Below are positions 1 to 8,121 of a stretch of DNA of 9,029 nucleotides, in pieces. A program made the position numbers and the translations under genes. Location of the stretch: positions 1-9,029 of the forward strand of contig JAGNPF010000041.1 of NCBI GenBank assembly GCA_017989775.1, written 5' to 3'. The DNA comes from Flavobacterium sp. Lineage in GTDB: Bacteria > Bacteroidota > Bacteroidia > Flavobacteriales > Flavobacteriaceae. Numbering within the stretch: position 1 is the stretch's first letter; every line of letters starts with the position of its first letter. The notes under the pieces were generated by a model. The model had not been told where the DNA came from and did no database searches. It was given only the letters and a program-made list of their open reading frames with translations.

Positions 1-834
1 GGTGACAGACAAAAAGCATTGGATGCCAAAAAAGCGGCCAGAGACAAAGCCATTGCAGACCGTGTAGCCTTGCAAGAAGAAAGAAAAAGAGCCGCTGAAG
101 AAAAACGCTTGCAAATCATTGCCGACAGAGAAGCCCAAAAAACGGGCACTTCTGCATCCGCATCAAAATCAGCTCCTGTCAATGCCGGAAACGCGGCACA
201 AAGCGAGGCCTCAAAAACAGCCACTGCAGAAGCAAAACAAAAAATAATCGACCAAAGAGCAGCATCGCTTGAAGCACGCAAAAAAGCAGTTGAGGACAAC
301 AAAAAAGCACAGGAAGAAAAAAGAAAACAAATACTAGCCGAAAGGGAAGCCAAAAAAGCAGCAACAACTACACCTACAACTGCAAATCCAGCGAACGCCT
401 CAAATGCCAACGCAGAGAAAGAAGCGACAAAAACGGCTGCCGATGAAGCAAAACAAAAACAAATAGACGCCAGGGCAAAAGCACTGGAAGACCGCAAAAA
501 ACTGGTCGAAGACAACAAAAAAGCCCAAGAAGAAAAAAGAAAACAAGCATTGGAAGAAAAAGAGGCCAAAAAAACTGGCACGGTTTCTGAAAGCACAACA
601 AAAGAAGAGGCAAAAACAAAAGAAACCTCACCGGAACCTGCTGTAAAAGACACAACAAAAACTCCAACAGTGGAAGCCAAACAAGCACAAATTGACGCCA
701 GAGCCAAAGCATTGGAAGATCGCAAAAAAGTGATGGAAGACCGTAAAAAAGAAATAGAAGCCAAAAGAAAAAAAATACTGGAAGAAAGGGAAGCCGCCAA
801 AAAAGCGAATGAAGAAAAATTAAAAACAAAATAA
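1..834 (+). CDS. Lys/Glu/Ala-rich coiled-coil repeat protein, C-terminal part (probable OmpH family), 5' truncated
   Basis: The reading frame is open from the first base of the window, so the true start lies upstream; 277 residues are visible. The fragment has almost no hydrophobic stretches and is dominated by Lys, Glu, Ala and Arg. Four related helical blocks share the pattern AxALEDRKKxxEDxKKxxEEKRKxxLxEREAKK, joined by flexible Thr/Ala/Ser/Asn/Pro-rich linkers. Block spacing is 72 residues, then 72, then 76. The blocks should form highly charged coiled coils. The next gene, 32 bp downstream, is an OmpH/Skp chaperone. In Flavobacteriaceae two OmpH-family genes commonly stand in tandem after the outer-membrane assembly gene bamA, and the first may carry a long charged tail. 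I infer that this is such a tail, so periplasmic, but the diagnostic N-terminal OmpH domain is outside the window. It could instead be an unrelated coiled-coil protein. Confidence 0.75.
   Translation, partial: GDRQKALDAKKAARDKAIADRVALQEERKRAAEEKRLQIIADREAQKTGTSASASKSAPVNAGNAAQSEASKTATAEAKQKIIDQRAASLEARKKAVEDNKKAQEEKRKQILAEREAKKAATTTPTTANPANASNANAEKEATKTAADEAKQKQIDARAKALEDRKKLVEDNKKAQEEKRKQALEEKEAKKTGTVSESTTKEEAKTKETSPEPAVKDTTKTPTVEAKQAQIDARAKALEDRKKVMEDRKKEIEAKRKKILEEREAAKKANEEKLKTK
97..807 (+). repeat. Four coding tandem repeats, 216-228 bp period
   Basis: The EEKR motif of block 1 (from 97) recurs exactly 216 bp later in block 2 (from 313). The AKQxxID motif that opens blocks 2, 3 and 4 lies at 232, 448 and 676, giving spacings of 216 and 228 bp. 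All spacings are multiples of three, so repeat gain or loss keeps the frame. Block 1 is the most divergent. The repeats are visible at both protein and DNA level and are very rich in A. Confidence 0.8.
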
Positions 835-866
835 ATACAAACAATAATTAATTAATATTTAAAACA

Positions 867-1367
867 ATGAAACAAATCAAAACTTTACTAATTGCTGCAA
901 TACTAGTTTTAGGAGCCAGCCAAACTATGAATGCACAGGCAAAAACAGCTCATGTAGATGTAAGTGAAATTATGACCAAAATGCCTGCCATGCTTGATGC
1001 CCAAAAACAATTGGAAAAACTAAGCGCCACTTATGATGCTGAATACAAAAAAATGGCTGAAGAATTTAAAGCAAAATTGGCCCTTTACGACAAAGAAGCT
1101 GCCACAGTTACTGATGCAGTAAACGGAGAACGTCAAAAAGAAGTGCAAGACATGCAAAAAAGAATCCAAGATTACGGACAAAATGCACAAAAAGAATTGC
1201 AAACCAAACAAGAAGAAATAACAAAACCAATCTACGAAAAAGTTAGACTTTCCATCCAAAAAGTAGGAAAAGCAAAAGGTTTTCAATATGTTCTTGACGG
1301 AGCCACTCTTTTGCTTGCCGATGGTCCAAACTTGACTGCCGACGTGAAAAAAGATTTAGGATTCTAA
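867..1367 (+). CDS. OmpH/Skp-family periplasmic chaperone
   Basis: This 166-residue protein is the normal length for the Skp/OmpH family, which binds unfolded outer-membrane proteins in the periplasm and hands them to the Bam machinery. Residues 1-25 form a signal peptide: Lys3/Lys5-type N-region, hydrophobic core about 7-17 (LLIAAILVLGA), probable cleavage near NAQA. A conserved first strand follows (AHVDVSEIM), then two long charged helices (about 43-125) forming the coiled-coil tentacle. The C-terminal strand region reads YVLDGATLLLADG. The ATG is the first methionine that gives an intact signal peptide. It lies 32 bp after the preceding gene with no TAnnTTTG promoter box between, so the two are probably co-transcribed. 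A strong terminator follows. Family is clear; which Skp paralogue it is cannot be said. Confidence 0.93.
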   Translation: MKQIKTLLIAAILVLGASQTMNAQAKTAHVDVSEIMTKMPAMLDAQKQLEKLSATYDAEYKKMAEEFKAKLALYDKEAATVTDAVNGERQKEVQDMQKRIQDYGQNAQKELQTKQEEITKPIYEKVRLSIQKVGKAKGFQYVLDGATLLLADGPNLTADVKKDLGF

Positions 1368-1385
1368 AAAAACCTTACCCTAATC

Positions 1386-1428
1386 AAAAAACCGCTCACC
1401 AAAACAATTGGAATTGAGCGGTTTTTTT
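1386..1428 (+). terminator. Rho-independent terminator of the ompH unit
   Basis: CCGCTCA (1392-1398) pairs with TGAGCGG (1415-1421), and the A run 1386-1391 pairs with T 1422-1427. Inside, CCAA (1399-1402) can pair with TTGG (1408-1411), leaving a three-base bulge. A run of seven T follows the GC stem. It lies 19 bp after the ompH stop and before murI, so it separates the two units. The A/T-flanked stem could also act on the other strand, but no minus-strand gene ends here. Confidence 0.9.
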
Positions 1429-1465
1429 ATACCCTGAATTTTTAGGATATTTAAAACACAGCACT

Positions 1466-1473
1466 TAACTTTG
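1466..1473 (+). promoter_or_regulatory. Bacteroidota-type -7 box upstream of murI
   Basis: TAACTTTG matches the TAnnTTTG consensus of primary-sigma promoters in Bacteroidota. It lies five bases before the murI ATG and downstream of the ompH terminator. No perfect TTG -33 element is present 17-23 bp upstream; TTTAG at 1441-1445 is the nearest candidate. If used, transcription would start at or within a few bases of the ATG, giving an almost leaderless message. Confidence 0.45.
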
Positions 1474-1478
1474 TTTCT

Positions 1479-2255
1479 ATGGAGAACAACAAACCTATCG
1501 GAATTTTTGACTCGGGAATTGGCGGAACTTCCATTTGGGCGGCCATTCATCAATTGCTTCCCAACGAAAAAACCATCTATTTGGCCGATAGCAAAAATGC
1601 TCCTTACGGCCAGAAATCAAAAGCCGAAATCGTGGCTTTGAGTATGAAGAACACCGACTTCCTGCTGGAAATGGATTGCAAACTAATCGTGGTGGCCTGC
1701 AATACCGCAACAACAAATGCCATCCAGGAATTGAGGGCAAAATACAAGATTCCCTTCATAGGCATAGAACCGGCCATAAAACCGGCAGCCACCAATTCGA
1801 AAACACAAACCATAGGAATCTTGGCTACCCAAGGCACCTTGAACAGCGAACTTTTCCATAAAACAACCGAGAAATATCAAAACACAAAAATCATCGAACA
1901 AGTGGGTCACGGATTGGTCCAACTCATTGAAAACGGAAATATTGATTCTCCTGAAATGACGCAATTACTCCACTCCTATCTCGACCCAATGATTGAAGCC
2001 AACATAGATTACCTGGTTTTGGGTTGCAGCCATTATCCGTATTTGATTCCGCAAATAAAAAAAATATTACCTGCCAATATCCACATTATCGACTCCGGTG
2101 AAGCCGTGGCCAAACAAACCCAAAACGTGCTGAAAGAAAAAGTGGGATTGTCGTCAACAGAAAAAAGAGAACCCGTGTTTTACACCAATTCCAATCCAAA
2201 AGTGCTTTCGGAAATTCTGGAAAACAAATATGAAGTAATCGAAAAAGATTTCTGA
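1479..2255 (+). CDS. murI: Glutamate racemase
   Basis: Interconverts L- and D-glutamate in the cytoplasm without a cofactor, supplying the D-Glu of peptidoglycan stem peptides. The 258 residues are the usual length. Family motifs are intact: GIFDSGIGG near residues 8-16 with Asp11, LADSKNAPYG (35-44), VVACNTATT with catalytic Cys74, IGIEPAIKPA (94-103), and LGCSHYP with second catalytic Cys183 and His185. The usual Thr after the second Cys is Ser184, a mild change. The chosen ATG places the first strand (IGIFDSG) directly at the N-terminus, as in other MurI proteins. The gene follows a terminator and a promoter-like box, so it is probably transcribed alone. It converges with the minus-strand gene at 2261, with five bases between stop codons and no obvious shared terminator. 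Confidence 0.97.
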   Translation: MENNKPIGIFDSGIGGTSIWAAIHQLLPNEKTIYLADSKNAPYGQKSKAEIVALSMKNTDFLLEMDCKLIVVACNTATTNAIQELRAKYKIPFIGIEPAIKPAATNSKTQTIGILATQGTLNSELFHKTTEKYQNTKIIEQVGHGLVQLIENGNIDSPEMTQLLHSYLDPMIEANIDYLVLGCSHYPYLIPQIKKILPANIHIIDSGEAVAKQTQNVLKEKVGLSSTEKREPVFYTNSNPKVLSEILENKYEVIEKDF

Positions 2256-2260
2256 AGTAG

Positions 2261-2779
2261 TTATTCCTCTTTTTTGTACCAACCGGAATACATCACGTAA
2301 TTGTTGGCAATGCGTTCAATTTCACCCGCAAAATCGGACTGGTCAATGTCTTTCACCTTTTTTGCCGGAACTCCAGCATAAATACTTCCCGATTCGACGA
2401 CCGTGTTTTGGGTAACAACGGCTCCTGCGGCAATGATGGAATTGCTTTCGACCACACAATTGTCCATAACAATGGCTCCCATTCCAATCAATACATTGTC
2501 GTGAATCACGCATCCATGCACCATAGCGTTGTGCCCAATAGACACATTGTTGCCAATAATCGTGGGATGTTTTTGATACGTACAATGAATAATGGCTCCA
2601 TCCTGGATATTCACTTTATTACCAATGGTAATAAAATTGACGTCTCCCCTGATTACCGTATTAAACCAAACGCTACAGGAATGGCCAAAACTCACTTCGC
2701 CCACTATGGTCGCGTTTTCTGCCACATAACAATCTTCGGGTATGGAGGGCGTTTTTCCGTTCAAGGATTTGATCAACAT
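2261..2779 (-). CDS. Gamma-carbonic-anhydrase-like left-handed beta-helix protein
   Basis: A 172-residue hexapeptide-repeat protein of the YrdA/PaaY/Cam-like gamma-carbonic anhydrase family, which forms trimers with metal at subunit interfaces. Isoleucine/valine-rich hexapeptide turns cover about residues 19-145. The metal triad is present: His65 (IIHC), His83 and His88 (GHNAMVHG, the usual H-x4-H spacing). Arg44 and Asp46 of the VIRGD motif and Gln59/Asp60 match conserved trimer and active-site positions. A C-terminal helix (about 149-172) packs on the helix in this family. The catalytic loop acidic residues of Methanosarcina Cam are not obvious, so actual carbonic anhydrase activity is uncertain; many relatives have no proven reaction. 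It begins 26 bp downstream of the PorP-like gene on the same strand, so co-transcription is likely. Confidence 0.93.
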   Translation of the reverse strand: MLIKSLNGKTPSIPEDCYVAENATIVGEVSFGHSCSVWFNTVIRGDVNFITIGNKVNIQDGAIIHCTYQKHPTIIGNNVSIGHNAMVHGCVIHDNVLIGMGAIVMDNCVVESNSIIAAGAVVTQNTVVESGSIYAGVPAKKVKDIDQSDFAGEIERIANNYVMYSGWYKKEE

Positions 2780-2805
2780 CTGGAAAATGGTTTGTCGTTT
2801 CTAAC

Positions 2806-3804
2806 TTAATTGATGGCAGGACACTTGCAATGGTATTTCTCACGCTTGCAAAACAAATCGATACCCAAAGTAATTTGGTGGAAACCACCATTGTCAAATT
2901 TCACATCACCCATAAGACTGGAATAGGTGTAGGCAAACATGAATTTATTGTAGTTTATCCCTATAATCGGCGTTATGTATTGCAGTTTTTGCGAAGAAAC
3001 CCCGCTTCCGCTAAGGTAATCGGCTCCGTCAAAACTTCTGCGATAGGACAAGGCTCCCCAAAGTCTTCCAAAATCAAAACTTTTGTAAGCCTTCATGTTG
3101 ATGTCTATTGATTTTTCTTTGGTCTTATCAACCAATTGAAACAAAATGGAAGGCTCCCACAAAATTCGCTCTTCATCCCCAAAAATATAACCTGCACTCA
3201 ATAAAACTTTCCTTAAGTTATCGCTTTCATATTCCGTATAAATATCTCTTCTGGTTTCAATGGCATTCTTCACGGTTAAATGGGCATAAAAATCCAAATA
3301 ATTATACGACGCACCAATATCAAGATTGAAATAAGCATCTTTTTGAACGATGGTTCCATTGATGATTGGGTCAAAATCTCCGGATTGCAAAAACTCGGTT
3401 TCATCCAGTTCGCTCTGGAAAAAATCGGCATTAACACCAAAAGAAAGTTGATTCAAATCGATTTCGTCCCTTGAAAACATAAGATGGTGCGCATAAGTCA
3501 ACTTCATCCCTTTTTGCGAATGATATCCATTTTTGTCATTAAACAAAATAATCCCCACACCCGATCTTTCACCCACTCTTCCGTTATAACTTACCGTTTG
3601 AAGCGAAGGCGCATCCGTCTGGTCAAACCACTGTTTTCGGGCAGTAAGCCTAATTTTATCACAATTGGCGGCACCAGCCATCGAGGGATGAAGCAGGTAA
3701 TAATTATCCGACAAATAGTCCGAATAAACCGCAATGCCTTCTTGTGAATAAGAATAAAGACTGACAAGAAAAAGGGCTATATAAAACTTGATTTTATGAT
3801 ACAT
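2806..3804 (-). CDS. PorP/SprF-family outer-membrane protein (type IX secretion associated)
   Basis: The 332-residue protein starts with a signal peptide (KIKFYIALFLVSLYSYS, 4-20) with probable cleavage before Gln21, typical of Bacteroidota. The mature part opens with DNYYLLHPSMAGAANCDKIR and ARKQWFDQTDAPSLQT, close to the N-terminal signature of PorP/SprF proteins (NPAxAG followed by RxQW). The remainder alternates short amphipathic strands with aromatic ends, consistent with a beta-barrel, and closes with ITLGIDLFC. PorP/SprF proteins work with the type IX secretion system, often next to the large surface adhesin they help export and anchor. No such adhesin or gliding gene lies beside this one. 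A Cys/Lys-rich tail (CKREKYHCKCP) follows the last predicted strand. It is the first gene of a probable two-gene unit. Family assignment is firm; the partner protein is unknown. Confidence 0.9.
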   Translation of the reverse strand: MYHKIKFYIALFLVSLYSYSQEGIAVYSDYLSDNYYLLHPSMAGAANCDKIRLTARKQWFDQTDAPSLQTVSYNGRVGERSGVGIILFNDKNGYHSQKGMKLTYAHHLMFSRDEIDLNQLSFGVNADFFQSELDETEFLQSGDFDPIINGTIVQKDAYFNLDIGASYNYLDFYAHLTVKNAIETRRDIYTEYESDNLRKVLLSAGYIFGDEERILWEPSILFQLVDKTKEKSIDINMKAYKSFDFGRLWGALSYRRSFDGADYLSGSGVSSQKLQYITPIIGINYNKFMFAYTYSSLMGDVKFDNGGFHQITLGIDLFCKREKYHCKCPAIN

Positions 3805-3969
3805 TCAAATATGTTATAAGCATGAAACTTAGACATCAATTAAAACAATGCAAAAAAGAAACAAACATCCGAACAAAACGGCATTAAAGTTAATTTATTC
3901 TTTAAAAAACCAAATATAGTTATTAGTAGAAAATAACTTCGTTAAATTTGTAAAAAAATTAAAGTAACT
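3805..3969. other. Divergent intergenic region between porP-like gene and nfu
   Basis: This 165-bp AT-rich spacer must hold promoters for both directions. A good -7 box is seen for the plus strand (3943-3950). For the minus strand only imperfect matches are visible: GATGTTTG read from 3869 to 3862, and CATATTTG read from 3813 to 3806, which is too near the start codon. No operator-like palindrome or RNA gene was recognised. Confidence 0.6.
3943..3950 (+). promoter_or_regulatory. -7 promoter box of the nfu unit
   Basis: TAAATTTG is a full match to the Bacteroidota TAnnTTTG box, 19 bp before the nfu ATG. The predicted leader is about 15 bases, with no Shine-Dalgarno sequence. No exact TTG -33 element is seen at 17-23 bp upstream; the nearest candidate is TTAG at 3923-3926. 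Confidence 0.55.
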
Positions 3970-4869
3970 ATGTCAAAAATAACAATAAAAGAAACACAAA
4001 ACCCAACTATCCTGAAATTTGAATTCGAAGACTTCATTACCCAAAACGAAAGTTTCGAGTATAAAAACATTGACGAAACGAAGAATTCCCCATTGGCGCA
4101 ACAATTATTTTACCTGCCGTTCGTAAAAACCGTTTATATTTCGGGTAATTTCATCGCCATCGAAAGATTCAGCATCGTGGAATGGGAAGACGTGCAAGAG
4201 GCCGTAGCAGAACAAATCGAATTATTTGTGGCCAAAGGAGGAATGATCATCACGCCATCTGAAAACAAGACCCAAAAACAACCGATTAGCGTTTATGGGG
4301 AAACAACTCCAAATCCGGCAGCACAAAAATTTGTGGTAAGCAAGATGTTGACCAAAACTCCGGTTGAATTTAAGAACATAGACGAAGCCAAAGCATCGCC
4401 ATTGGCACAAGAATTGTTCAAATTTCCTTTCGTGAAAGAAATTTTCATCGATGATAATTACATTTCGGTAACCAAATACGAAATCAACAACTGGGACGAA
4501 ATCACTTTGGAACTTAGAACTTTCATCAAACAATACATCGAAAACGGAGGAACCGTTCTTGACGAAAGCTTGATTGTTGCCAAGGCCGAACAAGAAAAAA
4601 CAAAAAACCAAGAGTTTGACAATTTGGATATTACCTCCCAACAAATCATCAACATATTGGAAGAATATGTAAAACCTGCCGTTCAAGCCGATGGTGGAAA
4701 CATTGCTTTTGAATCGTATGACGAAGCTACCAAAACGGCAAAAGTGATCCTTCAAGGAGCTTGCAGCGGCTGCCCATCTTCTACTTTTACCCTAAAAAGC
4801 GGTATCGAAAACATGTTGAAAAGCATGCTCAACGACGAAGCCATCACGGTAGAAGCGGTAAATGCCTAA
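3970..4869 (+). CDS. NifU/Nfu-type iron-sulfur cluster carrier with duplicated N-terminal domain
   Basis: Nfu-type proteins hold an Fe-S cluster on a CxxC motif and pass it to apo-enzymes in the cytoplasm. The 299 residues divide into three domains. The first two are tandem Nfu N-terminal domains, at about 8-95 and 113-198. Each has the NIDExxxSPLAQ-LF-FPFVK segment followed by a Trp-containing helix and an (A/E)xGG turn; the second also has the TPNPAAQKFV opening. The third, about 218-299, is the NifU C-terminal domain with VQADGGNIAFESYD and ACSGCPSS, ligands Cys265 and Cys268. This architecture is usual for Bacteroidota. The start sits just after a clear promoter box. The gene is followed by a hairpin-filled 68-bp spacer and the DUF255 gene on the same strand; co-transcription is possible but not shown. 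Confidence 0.93.
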   Translation: MSKITIKETQNPTILKFEFEDFITQNESFEYKNIDETKNSPLAQQLFYLPFVKTVYISGNFIAIERFSIVEWEDVQEAVAEQIELFVAKGGMIITPSENKTQKQPISVYGETTPNPAAQKFVVSKMLTKTPVEFKNIDEAKASPLAQELFKFPFVKEIFIDDNYISVTKYEINNWDEITLELRTFIKQYIENGGTVLDESLIVAKAEQEKTKNQEFDNLDITSQQIINILEEYVKPAVQADGGNIAFESYDEATKTAKVILQGACSGCPSSTFTLKSGIENMLKSMLNDEAITVEAVNA

Positions 4870-4877
4870 TTTATAGT

Positions 4878-4934
4878 TTTTAGTGTTCAGTAGTCAGTTG
4901 CTGCAAGCTGAACACCGATTACTAAACACTAAAA
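4878..4934. repeat. Imperfect hairpin with 7-nt periodicity in the nfu-DUF255 spacer
   Basis: Arm 4878-4897 pairs with 4915-4934: 17 of 20 positions are complementary, and the first 14 pair with one mismatch (TTTTAGTGTTCAGT against ACTAAACACTAAAA). The left half reads as degenerate heptamers (TTTAGTG, TTCAGTA, GTCAGTT), the right half as their complement (GCTGAAC, ACCGATT, ACTAAAC). Alternative inner pairings exist: GTTCAG 4885-4890 with CTGAAC 4908-4913, and TTGC 4898-4901 with GCAA 4903-4906. The arm ends three bases before the next ATG. No T run follows, so it is a poor intrinsic terminator. I recall similar AGTGTTCAGT-rich spacers in flavobacterial genomes, so it may be a dispersed repeat. 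Confidence 0.75.
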
Positions 4935-4937
4935 TAT

Positions 4938-6986
<2,049 letters not shown>

Positions 6987-6995
6987 AATAATATT

Positions 6996-7003
6996 TAACT
7001 TTA
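6996..7003 (+). promoter_or_regulatory. Weak -7-like box upstream of mscS-like gene
   Basis: TAACTTTA differs from TAnnTTTG only in the last base and lies 23 bp before the ATG, in the 40-bp spacer after the DUF255 gene. There is no clear TTG element upstream. It may give mscS its own promoter, but read-through from the DUF255 gene would do equally well. Confidence 0.25.
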
Positions 7004-7026
7004 CTTTCAAATTTTTATTTCAGAAA

Positions 7027-7851
7027 ATGACACTCAATCCAGAAAACGTTACCACTTACGCCGAAACCTTCATCAAGGTTTTAATCGATTATTCACCAAA
7101 ACTAATTTCCGCCTTCCTGATTCTGTTCGTGGGACTTTACGTGATTCGCGTCATCAACAGGCTCATTCGGAGAATTATGGTAAAAAGGGAATTGGACCCC
7201 ACATTGACCAAATTTCTCGCCGATATTTTGCTTTGGGTTTTGAGAGTCTTGCTATTCGTGACCTTCATTTCGAAATTGGGAATCGAAACCTCGTCGTTTG
7301 TGGCCATTTTGGGCGCAATGGGACTTGCCGTGGGCTTGTCACTTCAAGGTTCACTGTCCAATTTTGCGGGAGGAATGTTAATCATTTTGTTCAAACCCTT
7401 CAAGGTGGGCGACACCATCGAGGCATTGGGCGTTACGGGAACTGTTTGCGAAATCCAGATTTTCGTGACCAAGCTAATCAATAGCAACAACCAGACTATT
7501 TTTGTACCGAACGGCACTTTGTCCAATGGCACGATCATCAATTATTCGTTGCAAGGCATCCGAAGAGCCGATTTGACACTTTCGATTTCTTACGACACCG
7601 ACATTAGAAAAGCCAAAGACTTGATTACTGAAGTTTTGAAGAACAATCCAAAAGTATTGAAAACGCCCGAAGCCGAAGTTTCGGTAAAACTCTTGACCGA
7701 CAGTTCGATTCAACTGGCCGTAAGACCTTGGGCAAACAATGCCGATTTTGGCACTGTTAGTTCAGATACTTTGGAAAGCTGTAAATTGGCTTTTGATGCA
7801 GCTGGAATCGTGATTCAACCTTTTTTGAAAGAGGTTTCGAGGAATAATTAA
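7027..7851 (+). CDS. Small-conductance mechanosensitive channel, MscS family
   Basis: Inner-membrane channel that opens on membrane tension to release solutes during hypo-osmotic shock. The 274 residues are close to E. coli MscS in size, so this is a minimal three-TM member. TM1 spans about 25-45, TM2 about 63-84, and the pore-lining TM3 about 91-125. TM3 shows the Gly/Ala-rich pattern AILGAMGLAVGLSLQGSLSN followed by FAGGMLIILFKPFKVGD, the best-conserved part of the family. The cytoplasmic beta domain begins with the VGD turn (127-129) and contains FVPNGTLSNGTIINYS (159-174). The C-terminal alpha/beta domain (about 180-265) is complete. The start is the first ATG and gives a short N-terminal helix as in MscS. 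A hairpin terminator follows 33 bp after the stop. Confidence 0.96.
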   Translation: MTLNPENVTTYAETFIKVLIDYSPKLISAFLILFVGLYVIRVINRLIRRIMVKRELDPTLTKFLADILLWVLRVLLFVTFISKLGIETSSFVAILGAMGLAVGLSLQGSLSNFAGGMLIILFKPFKVGDTIEALGVTGTVCEIQIFVTKLINSNNQTIFVPNGTLSNGTIINYSLQGIRRADLTLSISYDTDIRKAKDLITEVLKNNPKVLKTPEAEVSVKLLTDSSIQLAVRPWANNADFGTVSSDTLESCKLAFDAAGIVIQPFLKEVSRNN

Positions 7852-7876
7852 ACAGTTTTATATTAAATATATCTAT

Positions 7877-7915
7877 AAAATAAGCGACATCTACGGTGTC
7901 GTTTTTTTGTTTTTA
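7877..7915. repeat. Direct repeat, copy 1: tsaB-derived segment behind mscS
   Basis: About 39 bp match 8736-8775 with one substitution (T7892 against C8751) and two single-base indels (seven against eight T; one A missing in the following T-rich part). Read on minus, this copy still spells NDTVDVAYF, the same peptide as tsaB. The single substitution is a synonymous third-position change in a Val codon. Similarity stops after the Phe codon. Confidence 0.8.
7885..7908 (+). terminator. Intrinsic terminator after mscS
   Basis: CGACATC (7885-7891) pairs with GGTGTCG (7895-7901) around a TAC loop, with one T-G wobble, followed by seven T (7902-7908). Position and polarity fit mscS. The hairpin is a near copy of coding DNA inside tsaB at 8744-8768. 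Confidence 0.8.
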
Positions 7916-7933
7916 ACAACTCTCACTACTGCA

Positions 7934-7999
7934 TTTATCACGCTGGAAGCGTCCCAAAGTACGAGAGCAAAAAAAAATAGACGCTTCCAGCGTGACAAA
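7934..7999. repeat. 20-bp inverted repeat with palindromic arms
   Basis: The arms 7934-7953 and 7980-7999 are complementary except for one base and are separated by 26 bp. Each arm contains a smaller palindrome, ACGCTGGAAGCGT on the left and its complement on the right, so cruciform or alternative short hairpins are possible. The arms are GC-rich in an AT-rich spacer, and the spacer includes a run of nine A. No T run follows either arm, so it is not a standard terminator. It may be a miniature mobile repeat; I could not name a family. Confidence 0.8.
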
Positions 8000-8087
8000 T
8001 AGCAAGAATAAATTGACTTTAACTACAACTCTTTTTTAACAACAAAACCCAGAGCTCCTCTTCTCTCCCACAAACGAAACAATGCAT

Positions 8088-8115
8088 AAAAAAACCGAGC
8101 AAAATACTCGGTTTT
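8088..8115 (-). terminator. Terminator of the antitoxin-toxin unit, possibly bidirectional
   Basis: AAAACCGAG (8091-8099) pairs with CTCGGTTTT (8107-8115) around a seven-base loop. Read on minus, the stem is followed by a T run (complement of A 8088-8094). It lies seven bases past the end of the toxin frame. On plus the downstream run is four T then CTCTT, so termination there would be weaker. Confidence 0.8.
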
Positions 8116-8121
8116 CTCTTC

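Larger units (their letters stand above)
7916..8121. other. Non-coding spacer between mscS and the toxin pseudogene
   Basis: This stretch contains the inverted repeat at 7934-7999 and the minus-strand terminator at 8088-8115. Outside these I see AT-rich DNA without a supported gene. TTTTTAACAAC occurs twice (7910-7920 and 8033-8043) and brackets the inverted repeat, but not tightly. Confidence 0.6.

Noticed and set aside
374..844. Minus-strand open frame of 156 codons opposite the repeat protein
   Set aside because: Its Leu/Phe/Pro-rich product is the simple antisense reading of Lys/Glu/Ala codons; no start context or family features.
2408..2809. Plus-strand open frame of 133 codons opposite the hexapeptide gene
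   Set aside because: It mirrors the regular repeat codons of the gamma-carbonic-anhydrase-like gene and shows no recognisable protein features.
4222..4755. Minus-strand 177-codon frame opposite nfu
   Set aside because: Antisense shadow rich in Phe/Val with no promoter or domain; nfu on plus is certain.
7910..8043. TTTTTAACAAC direct repeats around the inverted repeat as mobile-element ends
   Set aside because: The copies do not abut the inverted-repeat arms and are short, T/A-rich strings likely to recur by chance.
7852..8121. A small gene or structured RNA in the mscS-toxin spacer
   Set aside because: No open frame with family features and no known RNA fold; the structure seen is explained by a terminator, a repeat and a second terminator.
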